From positions 413,661,812 to 413,725,811 of the forward strand of contig OZ024741.1 in assembly GCA_964016885.1 (NCBI GenBank): DNA of 64,000 nt. The letters are read 5' to 3'. Origin of the DNA: Eledone cirrhosa. Lineage: Eukaryota; Mollusca; Cephalopoda; Octopoda; Eledonidae. The translations under genes were made by a program, and so were the position numbers. The notes under the pieces were generated by a model that did no database searches, was not told the origin of the DNA, and saw only the letters and a program-made list of their open reading frames with translations. Below, in pieces: positions 45,456-55,847 of this stretch (positions are counted from its first letter, which is position 1; every line of letters starts with the position of its first letter).

Positions 45456-46353
45456 TCTATATATATAAAACTGAGGTTGTCTGTCTGTCTATCGATATTT
45501 GGCACACATCTCTTCTTAGATTCTCTCACGGAATTGCACCGAAATTGCTATACTTGTACATTGAGCCCTAGCGAAGACATCGGAAAAAAAATATTTCAAA
45601 TTGACCCGCCCTATCTGACGAAATCGAATATAATGTATCGATTTTTGAGCGTAAGTGATTAGTTATTTCCCTTTGTTCTGTTTACATTGAGCGTCTTACG
45701 TAAAAAATTACGCTGGCTTTCTCAGTTGTCGAGCCAGCAAAATATTGACCTGCAAAATTCATCAGTTCGAACACTAAGCTTCCGTTTTGCTTCATTTCCA
45801 TTTAAAAGCATTTTAAAACAATATTTTTACTTGAAAACAAGTCTATTTAAAGACTACGTAAAACAAGCAAATATTTCGTCGTTAGGCGTGCAGACAGATA
45901 GTCGTGCAGAGAGGTGATATACGCGTGCAGACAGATAGTCGTGCAGAGAGGTGATATAGGCGTGCAGACAGACAGTCGTGCAGAGAGGTGATATAGGCGT
46001 GCAGACAGATAGTCGTGCAGAGAGGTGATATAGGCGTGCAGACAGACATAACTGATAATTTGGTTACGCTAATGTTTTTCTCTGCGTTGCAGTGTTTACA
46101 TTTTCGATCTTTGTTAATAAATAACCAGTGCAGTTTTTATCCCCAGCATCCTCTTTTGTTATAACATTCGGGTTATCGTTATGTTTTCTTAACTTCATAA
46201 GGCATATTGTTGTTTGAGGGAATATTAATCAAAAACACCACATGCAAGTCTGCACAGTAGACACTACAGTTTTTAAGCCAAAAAAGAAACTTAACATTGT
46301 AACTTTAACACAGCTACTGAGCGACCCCGAGCAACGCCGGGCTTTACTGCTAG
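45456..46353 (+). mobile_element. Helitron array unit 5 (898 bp)
   Basis: The 5' part shares the unit 3/4 variants, but the middle has a single 78-bp block, four or more 37-bp repeats and a deletion between CTTTCTCAG and TTGTCGAGCC. The 3' end again has the CCCCGAGC hairpin. It may be a recombinant of two unit types. Confidence 0.9.
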
Positions 46354-47543
46354 TCTATATATATAAAACTGTGGTTGTCTGTCTGTCTATCGATTTTTGG
46401 CACACATCTCCTCTTAGAATCTCTCACGGAATTGCACCGAAATTGCTATACTTGTACATTGAGCCCTAGCGTAGACATCGGAAAAAAAAAATTTCAAATT
46501 AACCCGCCCTATCTGACGAAATCGAATATAATGTATCGATTTTTGAGCGTAAGTGATCAGTTATTTCCCTTTGTTCTGTTTACATTGAGCGTCTGCGTGC
46601 AAAAATTAAAAAAATTACGCTGGCTTTCTCAGCGTTTAAAATGACATTAACACAATAATTTTTACTTGAAAACAAGTCTATTTAAAGACTACGTAAAACA
46701 AGCAAATATTTCGTAAAATAAAGCAAAAATTATATAAGTTTATTTAAAATATATGTATCTGTAAATTTCGTTAGGCGTGCAGTCAGTTATATATATATAG
46801 ATGATAAACAATAATATCCTCTATGAGGTCACTAAACCTGCTAGAAACAGCAGCTAACTCTCCCTCATATCACACCCCTCCCTACTGTCTTAAATTTAGA
46901 AAACATATCCTCTATGAGGTCACTAAACCTGCTAGAAACAGCAGCTAACTCTACCCATATCACACCCCTCTCTACTGTCTTAAATTTAGAAAACATATCT
47001 TCTATGAGGTCACTAAACCTGCTAGAAACAGCAGCTAACTCTCCCTCATATCACACCACTCCCTACTGTCTTAAATTTAGAAAACACATATCCTCTATGA
47101 GGTCACTAAACCTGCTAGAAACAGCAGCTAACTCTCCCTCATATCACACCACTCCCTACTGTCTTAAATTTAGAAAACACATATCCTCTATGAGGTCACT
47201 AAACCTGCTAGAAACAACAGCTAACTCTCCCTCATATCACAACCCTCCCTACTGTCTTAAATTTAGAAAACACACAGACAACCATGCAGAACAACTCCAT
47301 CGCAGCTCTGTTGTTCGGCTGGCATCGTCTACTCGCGTGTTGCGCAAGTACTGTGAAACAGTAAATTTCAACACTTTTTTCCACAGAGATAATATCCATA
47401 GGCGAAACTACAATTGTCACTGCTGGCGCAGCTCATGCTTCCAGGTCTGCAATTCATTCACCCAGTGCCTGGTAGACAAAAAAGTGCTGCAACCTAACTT
47501 TGGTAACTTAATGACCCCGAGCAACGCCGGGCTTTAATGCTAG
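46354..47543 (+). mobile_element. Helitron array unit 6 with foreign insert
   Basis: A normal 5' end (TCTATATATATAAAACTGTGG) leads to a shortened middle that stops at about 46795. A (TA)n and a 91-93-bp tandem repeat follow, then unrelated sequence. The 3' end is a different version (ATGACCCCGAGCAACGCCGG, GGCTTTAATGCTAG). Confidence 0.8.
46817..47280. repeat. 91-93-bp repeat, five copies, inside Helitron unit 6
   Basis: TCCTCTATGAGGTCACTAAA...CTGTCTTAAATTTAGAAAAC starts at 46817, 46908, 46998, 47091 and 47184. The last spacings are 93 bp (31 codons), and a frame stays open from 46914 to 47537: MRSLNLLETAANS units, then a Cys-rich YNCHCWRSSCFQVC tail. Function unknown; chance openness is possible. 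Confidence 0.85.
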
Positions 47544-48289
47544 TATATATATATAAAACTGTGGTTGTCTGTCTGTCTATCGATTTTCGGCACACATCTC
47601 CTCTTAGAATCTCTCAAGGAATTGCACCGAAATTGCTATACTTGTACATTGAGCCCTAGCGAAGACATCGGGAAAAAAAAATTTTCAAATTGACCCGCCC
47701 TATGTGACGAAATCGAATATAATGTATCGATTTTTGAGCGTAAGTGATCAGTTATTTCCCTTTGTTCTGTTTACATTGAGCGTCTTACGTAAAAAATTAC
47801 AATACACGAACAGTTGTCGAGCCAGCAAAATATTGACCTGCAAAATTCATCAGTTCGAACACTAAGCTTCCGTTTTGCTTCATTTCCATTTAAAAGCATT
47901 TTAAAACAATATTTTTACTTGAAAACAAGTCTATTTAAAGACTACGTAAAACAAGCAAATATTTCGTCGTTAGGCGTGCAGACAGAAAGTCGTGCAGAGA
48001 GGTGATATAGGCGTGCAGACAGATAGTCGTGCAGAGAGGTGATATAGGCGTACAGACAGATAGTCGTGCAGAGAGGTGATATAGGCGTGCAGACAGACAT
48101 AACTGATAATTTGGTTACGCTAATATTTTTCTCTGCGTTGCAATGTTTACATTTTCGATCTTTGTTAATAAATAACCAGTGCAGTTTCTATCCCCAGCAT
48201 CCTCTTTTGTTATAACATTCGGGTTATCGTTATGTTTTCTTAACTTCATAAGGCATATCGTTGGTTGAGGGAATATTAATCAAAAACAC

Positions 48290-48560
48290 GCTTCATTTCC
48301 ATTTAAAAGCATTTTAAAACAATATTTTTACTTGAAAACAAGTCTATTTAAAGACTACGTAAAACAAGCAAATATTTCGTCGTTAGGCGTGCAGACAGAC
48401 AGTCGTGCAGACAGACAGTCGTGCAGAGAGGTGATATACGCGTGCAGACAGATAGTCGTGCAGAGAGGTGATATAGGCGTGCAGACAGACAGTCATGCAG
48501 AGAGGTGATATAGGCGTGCAGACATCAGTCATGCAGAGAGGTGATATAGGCGATTATTTC
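48290..48560 (+). repeat. Helitron-derived block with 37-bp repeats
   Basis: At 48288 the 3' region breaks off and a second 78-bp block begins. It is followed by several 37-bp repeats (GCGTGCAGACAGATAGTCGT...GTGATATAG) up to 48550. The coding half of the element starts after this. Confidence 0.8.
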
Positions 48561-48948
48561 CCTTTTATGGAATGAGCAGACGATTAGCGAATGTGCAGAC
48601 GATTAAGTAAATCTTTAGTAGAGTGAATTGGAATCTCCAGTTTGTTTAATAGCTTCATTTGCACTGTACTGCCTTTGTATGCTACAACGCTTTAAAAGTT
48701 CGGCGAGTTCATTACTTCGTAAGTTATTGATATTTATTTTTTTATTACGACGGTTAGCAAACTTTCCCTATTAAACGTTTGGATTATTTTCAGTATAAGT
48801 TGGTTGATTTCACTATGGCGTTGGCGGTTATGCCTTCTACTTAAATTAATTTTACGGTCTTATAAGGCTGAATTTACTTTAATCTCATTTTATCTTGACG
48901 AAATGGAGGGATTGTTTGTTTTAGGTTTCAATCGTGCCCACCACCCTG
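48561..48948. other. Leader before the Helitron Rep-helicase
   Basis: AT-rich sequence unlike the repeated units. TTGTTTGTTTTAG (48911-48923) could be a splice acceptor just before the first ATG at 48949. Not confirmed. Confidence 0.4.
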
Positions 48949-51900
48949 ATGCCTAAAAAAAGGACACCCTTATTACGACTGACGCGGTCTCAGATAACAA
49001 AAAGAAGGAGGCTGACTGAGGTGTCGTCGAGCATTAGACAGCCTGAAATAGCGGGGTGTTCAGTGAATACAACAGCTCTGTCTATCGATGAGCGTTGCTT
49101 GAGTCAACAGGACAGAAATGCTGCTTCCATTGCACCTTCACAGGCAACTGAGAATTATGACGAATGTTTATTCCGACGCACCAGAAATGCTTCTTCAACT
49201 GCATCCTTATGTGCTGCAGTGAAACACGTGGAACGTCAAACTCAGCTTGCAAGAAATGCAACGGCAAAAGCAGCTAGGCGAGCTGCAGAGAATGATGTTC
49301 AACGTAAACTCCGTCAAAGCAGAGATGCGGCTGTTACTGCAACTGTTCGAGCTGCAGAGAATGCTATTGAACGTATACTTCGTCAGGGCAGAGATGCGGC
49401 TGCTACTGCAGCTGCGCGAGAAGCGGAGACAGCAGGTAACCGAACTATTCGACTGGGGGGGGGGGGGGGGTTCAGTTTAAAGCCAATAAGCGGGGTATTT
49501 CGAGGGCTGCGAAATCACGGTGGTCATTGAAGGCTTTCAATTATGTCCCCGCTAATAATTATGCTACACACCTTCATATTCAAATTGGTGACATGTCTGG
49601 AATTTGCCAGTTTTGCAAAGCTAAAAAGTGGCCGGGCGAACCAGCCGGAATGTGCTGCTCTAATGGTAAGGTCAACTTGCACCCTCCTAGAGATCCACCA
49701 CAGCCATTGAGGCTTCTTCTTACAGGCACCCATTCACTCTCCAGAGCTTTCCTTCTAGATATTCGACATTATAATTGTGCCTTCCAAATGACATCTTTTG
49801 GATCGAGTTATGAATATGAAGGTGGATTTATGCCCACTTTCAAAGTTCAAGGTCAGGTTTATCATTTTATCGGATCACTGGAGCCTGTAGATAATAAAGA
49901 GCCCCGATTTCTCCAGGTCTACTTCATGTCCAACTGCCTTCAACAAGCTACAAGGCGAAATACATTTGCCTTCCCAAAAGAAAAAACAAATAACTTAACT
50001 GACTGTCCACAAGCAACAAGGAAATATTCAATTGCCTATGACACTAGACAGGAGCTCCTTTTTGAACTTCAAGACATGCTTCATAGTCACAACAGCTATG
50101 TTCAGAGCTTTAAATATGCATTAGAAACAGCTCCTGTTGATAATTACTATGTTGTCATTGATGCTGACAAGCGGCCATCTGGAGAACATGCAGGCCGCTA
50201 TAATTCACCTTCTTTGAATGAGGTTGCGATACTTCTCGCTGGTGATCAGCACAACAAACGTGACATTGTTATCAAGCATCGCGACCACGGACTTCAACGG
50301 ATCAGTGAAACACACAGATCATACGACGCACTCCAATACCCACTGCTTTTTGTATATGGAGAGGATGGATACCATTTTGGCATTCCACAATGTAACTCTA
50401 CCAATTCAGAGGTTCATTCTACCAAAACAGTTTCATGCAAGGACTTCTATGCATTTCGATTCATGATCCGAGATGACTGTTTTAATCACCTCCACCGCTC
50501 TCAAGACCTTTTCAACCAGTATGCAACTGACATGTGTGCAAAAATGGAATCAGAGAGATTGTGTTTTATCAAACTCAATCAAAAAAAGTTGCGTTGTGAC
50601 AGCTACATACACCTTCGGGATGGAATGAACAATGATGCGGATCCTGAGAGTCTTGGAAAAGTATGCATTCTGCCCTCTACCTTCACGGGAAGCCCTCGAT
50701 ATATGCATGAAAGGACTCAGGACGCCATGACAATTGTACGACATTACGGTAGGCCAGACTTATTCATAACTTTTACATGTAACCCCAATTGGAAGGAGAT
50801 TGAGGACGAACTCCTTCCTGGTCAGAACACCACACGCCGACATGATCTCGCAGCTAGAGTATTCCGTCTTAAGTTACTTAAGCTTATGGATCTTATGAAA
50901 TTAGGTGAGGTTTTCGGACCAGTTCAATGTGACATGTACACAATCGAATGGCAAAAAAGGGGCCTCCCCCATGCTCATATTCTTATTTGGCTGACAACAA
51001 AGGTTAGTTCTAACGACATTGACAGGATCATCTCTGCAGAATTACCAGATCCTTCCACTGACAAGGACTTGTACATGAAAGTTAGGGCACATATGGTGCA
51101 TGGTCCATGTGGGCCTGGCTTTAGAACCGACTTACCATGCGTTACAGGCAATAAAAGATGCACTAAAAAATTTCCCCGTCAATTTATTCGCGATACTCAG
51201 ACTGGCAATGATGGCTACCCATTATATAGACGTAGGCGACCTGAAGATGGAGGTTTTACGGCTAGGGTTAAGAATGGCGAGGTTGACAACAGATGGATCA
51301 TTCCCTATTGTCCACTCCTGCTCAGTACTTTCAACGCACACATTAATGTTGAATTCTGTGGCTCCGTCAAGTGCATCAAATACATATGTAAGTATGTTAA
51401 TAAAGGTTCTGACGCTGCTTCGTTCGGTATACTCAACGAAAACAATAGAGACGAAGTAACACAATTCCAAGTAGGTCGATACATAAGTAGTAGCGAGGCC
51501 TTTTGGCGTATCTTTGGTTTTCCAATACATGATAGGCACCCTTCAATTGTAAAATTAGATGTACACCTAGAACACGGTCAACGGGTGTATTATACCAATG
51601 AAAATGCCACTGAATTAGCACAGACCCCAAGGGAGACAACTTTAACTGGATTCTTCAAACTGTGCAAATACGATGAGTTCGCAAAATCATTGCTGTATCC
51701 TCAGGTGCCATCATACTACACATGGAATAAAAAAACATGGTGTCGCAGAAAGACTGGCCAACCAGTTATTGGAGTTCCTGGAATCAAATTCACTAATTGC
51801 TTGGGGCGAGTGTATACGATTCCTCCAAATCAACACAGTTGCTTCTATCTTCGAATGCTACTGCATGAGGTCAAAGGACCGACCAGTTTTCAGGACCTCA

Positions 51901-53733
51901 GAACTTTCAGTAATCGTGTTTGGTCTACATACAGAGATGCCTGTTTGGCTCGTGGAATGCTTGAAGATGACTCACGATGGGATGCAACCTTGGTGGAGAT
52001 CGCTTCATCACACTCAGCTGGAAGCCTACGAGAGGTCTTTGCAAAGCTTCTTCACTTATTTAACATTTGTGATCCCTACACATTATGGTTGAAGTTTCGG
52101 AACCAACTGTCTGAGGACTTCCTTCACCAGGCTCAACTACTACTTCCTGACATAGAAATAGATTTCAGTGATGATTTATACAATAAAGGGCTTATAGATA
52201 TAGAGGACAGGATTTTCCTTATGGGTGGGAATGCCTTGCCAGCATACGGTCTTCCACAAACCCACCGCACTGATTCTAATAAAATTCCAATTCTCATCAT
52301 CCAAGAAACATCTTATGATGTCGATGCTCTAGCTAGATATGTGTTTGAAATGGAATCAAAACTACTTCCTGATCAACAATTAGCATACAACACTATCACT
52401 GATTATGTATTTCATCGATCGGGTGGTATCTTCTTTCTTGATGCCCCTGGAGGCACTGGAAAAACCTTTGTGACTAAACTTATTCTTGCCAAAGTTAGAT
52501 AGAATGAAGTTATCGCAATAGCTGTTGCATCATCTGGTATTGCTGCAACACTACTTCCTGGCGGTAGGACAGCACATTCTACCTTTAAGCTTCCGCTTAA
52601 CTTGGTATCAGCTGAAACACCGCTCTGTGACATCACCAAGGATAGTCCCAGAGCAGAACTGCTACGGCGGTGCCAACTGATTGTGTGGGATGAATGTACC
52701 ATGGCTCACAAAGGAGCTATTGAGGCCTTAGATAGAACGCTAAAAGACATTAGAGACTGTCAGGAGACCATGGGGGGGGGGGGGTGTAACTCTTTTGCTT
52801 TCAGGGGACTTTCGACAAACTTTGCCGGTTATTCCAAAGGGCACCAGAGCGGATCAAGTTCGGGCCTGCCTGAAGTCTTCTCCATTGTGGCAACAGGTAA
52901 CAACACTTCGTCTGACCACTAACATGCGTATTCAACTGCATGGCGATACTGTGTCTGAAAAATTTGCTGAAGACCTTCTCATTCTTGGCGACGGCAAAGT
53001 ACCTTCAGATGTGCATAGAGACATTGCACTCGACAATATATGCTGTCTGGTTAACACTGTCGAAGATCTCAAGGCAGCCGTTTTTCCCAGCTTGGTAGAT
53101 AATTACCGCAATCATGCATGGCTGTGTGAGAGGGCTATATTAGCTCCTACAAATGTCACTGTCTCCGCCATTAATCGCCAAATGCTTGAAAGTCTTCCTG
53201 GAAATGATATGACTTTTAAGTCTATTGATACCAATGTTGATCCACATGATGCGGTCAGTTATCCCATTGAATTCCTCAATTCATTGGACATTCCTGGTCT
53301 ACCTCAACATATTTTGTCTCTCAAGGAAGGATGTCCAGTTATACTTCTCAGGAATATAACTCCTCCCAAGCTTTGCAATGGTACACGCCTTGTTGTCAAT
53401 AGGATGTCACAGCACATTATTTATGCTACGATTATGTCAGGGTGTGGAAAAGGAGAAGATGTTTTAATACCTATGGTAACTCTTACTACATCAGGAGTGG
53501 ATGCACCCTATTCTTTTAAAAGAACTCAATTTCCCCTTCGTGCTGCCTTTGCTATGTCCATCAACAAGTCCCAGGGTCAGACTTTATCTGTTGCAGGACT
53601 TCACCTGGAGGAACCATGTTTCTCACATGGACAATTCTACGTTGGATGTTCTCGAGTTGGCAGCCGGAATAACCTTTTTGTGTTTGCTCCAAATGGAAAA
53701 ACAAAGAATATTGTATACCGTGAGGTTTTATAG
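48949..53733 (+). pseudogene. Helitron Rep-helicase, nearly intact
   Basis: The ATG at 48949 (MPKKRTPLLR) is chosen over an upstream GTG. The N-terminus has five 23-residue repeats (RNAASIAP, RNATAKAARRAAEN, RDAAVTATVRAAEN and others). A CxxC zinc-finger-like segment follows (ICQFCKAKKWPG...MCC). The Rep nuclease shows FTCNPNWKEI, the HUH motif GLPHAHILIW (about 50960) and the two-Tyr motif KYICKYVNKGSD (about 51375). The PIF1-like helicase shows Walker A APGGTGKTF (about 52444), WDECTM, GDFRQTLPVIP and terminal INKSQGQTL / YVGCSR. Lesions: poly-G frameshift at 49455-49470, TAG at 52501, poly-G frameshift near 52771-52783. It would nick and unwind DNA for rolling-circle transposition. Confidence 0.95.
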
Positions 53734-54710
53734 AGTTTTTATGTTCAAAATGGCAATGTTACACCAACTGCCTTAAATATATAGCATCTACGAAACCTGA
53801 AAAAAGGAGACTTATTCAACATTGACGCAGTGCATTCTATTGACACCTAGACATACCTTTCAGTGCATTTGCAGAGTAAATTACAGTTACCAATGCAACA
53901 GTGAATCACTTCTCATTTGAATTTTCTACCATTGTACAAATATATGTCAAACAACAGAACTATATACAAACTTATTCGCACTTCGTATTTGCACACACCG
54001 CCATCATATGCACCCACACATACGCCCACACACAGTTAAAAGAACGACATACATGCGTGCTCATGCATTAACACACACGCGACATCAGCAACTTCGAAAC
54101 TGACGACATGACGCCAACTTCTTAACAAGCACAACGCCTCTGACACCATAGGACACATCACGAGACCTATAGGCCCGGCATTGCTTGCAAGTCAAAGTGG
54201 ACTCTGGAATTGATGCTTTCGATTGTTAAGGACACCCTCCAGTCGCTGACAAGTCCGGCGTTTAATACGTAGACACACACAACTTGCCGCATACATACAC
54301 AGATTGTTTCCGTCATTTCTTTCATTGTTTCAATATGCATTCCGACATGGACAACAAGCGACAACAGCATTTCTGGTGCGTCAAAGTAAACTTTCGTCAT
54401 CATTCTCAGTTGCACCTGAAGATGCAATGGAAGCAGCATTTCTGTTTTGTTGATTTTAGTGATTCTTTTTGGTGAATATGGCTTTTGCTGCAGCTATCCA
54501 TTTCGCATGCTGTGGCTGTCTATAATCTGCCCGTCAAACTCACCATGGGTATGTTATGAGCTCTTCATACTTTATACTTAAACATCTGAGCTATTACATT
54601 GTCAATATTTTTTATCACAAGTGCAAACCTATTTGATGCTGCCTGCCCCTCGACTTCAGATAACGCATTTTTTTTTTTGTTCTTCATGTCCATCCAATTT
54701 CTTTGTTTCA
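53734..54710. other. Helitron 3' region with inverted copy of its own gene start
   Basis: CACA-rich sequence at 53990-54080. About 54350-54455 is the reverse complement of 49105-49200 in the Rep-helicase N-terminus (CAGAAATGCTGCTTCCATTG and GACGCACCAGAAATGC are shared). No complete gene. Confidence 0.65.
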
Positions 54711-55099
54711 AAATAACTGATAATTTGGTTACGCTAATGTTTTTCTCTGCGTTGCAGTGTTTACATTTTCGATCTTTGTTAATAAATAACCAGTGCAGTT
54801 TCTATCCCCAGCATCCTCTTTTGTTATAACATTCGGGTTATCGTTATGTTTTCTTAACTTCATAAGGCATATTGTTGGTTGAGGGAATATTAATCAAAAA
54901 CACCACATGCAAGTCTGCACAGTAGACACTACAGTTTTTAAGCCAAGAAAGAAACTTAACATTGTAACTTTTATTGACCTGCAAAATTCATCAGTTCGAA
55001 CACTAAGCTTCCGTTTTGCTTCATTTCCATTTAAAAGCATTTTAAAACAATATTTTTACTTGAAAACAAGTCTATTTAAAGACTACGTAAAACAAGCAA

Positions 55100-55370
55100 A
55101 TATTTCGTCGTTAGGCGTGCAGACAGACAGTCGTGCAGACAGATAGTCGTGCAGAGAGGTGATATACGCGTGCAGACAGACAGTCGTGCAGAGAGGTGAT
55201 ATACGCGTGCAGACAGATAGTCGTGCAGAGAGGTGATATAGGCGTGCAGACAGATAGTCGTGCAGAGAGGTGATATAGGCATGCAGACAGACAGTCGTGC
55301 AGAGAGGTGATATAGGCGTGCAGACAGATAGTCGTGCAGAGAGGTGATATAGGGGTGCAGACAGACATAA
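55100..55370. repeat. 37-bp minisatellite in the Helitron 3' half
   Basis: Six or so units of GCGTGCAGACAGATAGTCGT...GAGAGGTGATATAG, the same unit found in every array copy. The reverse-strand frames of this block are repeat artefacts. Confidence 0.9.
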
Positions 55371-55672
55371 CTGATAATTTGGTTATGCTAATGTTTTTCT
55401 CTGCGTTGCAGTGTTTACATTTTCGATCTTTGTTAATAAATAACCAGTGCAGTTTCTATCCCCAGCATCCTCTTTTGTTATAACATTCGGGTTATCGTTA
55501 TGTTTTCTTAACTTCATAAGGCATATTGTTGGTTGAGGGAATATTAATCAAAAACACCACATGCAAGTCTGCACAGTAGACACTACAGTTTTTAAGCCAA
55601 GAAAGAAACTTAACATTGTAACTTTAACACAGCTACTGAGCGACCCTGAGCAACGCCGGGCTTTACTGCTAG

Positions 55673-55847
55673 TAACTGATAATTTGGTTACGCTAATGTT
55701 TTTCTCTGCGCTGCAGTGTTTACATTTTCGATCCTTGTTAATAAATAACCAGTGCAGTTTCTATCCCCAGCATCCTCTTTTGTTATAACATTCGGGTTAT
55801 CGTTATGTTTTCTTAACTTCATAAGGCATATTGTTGGTTGAGGGAAT
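55673..55847 (+). mobile_element. 5'-truncated Helitron copy, left piece
   Basis: It begins AACTGATAATTTGGTTACGC just after CTAG|T and runs into GGTTGAGGGAAT, where LINE B interrupts it. The rest is at 60108-60241. Confidence 0.88.

Larger units (their letters stand above)
47544..55672 (+). mobile_element. Putative autonomous Helitron, about 8.1 kb
   Basis: The 5' end at 47544 (TATATATATATAAAACTGTGG, with TA instead of TC) directly follows the CTAG of unit 6. The terminus CTGCTAG ends at 55672. Between them lie Helitron end sequence, the Rep-helicase gene (48949-53733) and two more copies of the 3' region (from 54711 and 55370). Internal end-copies at 48090-48290 and 54711-54970 show it is a composite. 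The borders are inference from shared ends. Confidence 0.75.

Noticed and set aside
41797..48005. Recurrent 60-90-codon frames in each Helitron unit as conserved small proteins
   Set aside because: They recur because the units are copies of each other. The 78-bp block is a multiple of three, which keeps the frame open, and some frames cross unit junctions. No sign of selection for protein.
41948..55368. Reverse-strand frames of repeated Ser-Val-Cys-Thr / Leu-Cys-Thr units
   Set aside because: Antisense of the 37-bp repeat (37 x 3 bases keep a frame open across units), not genes.
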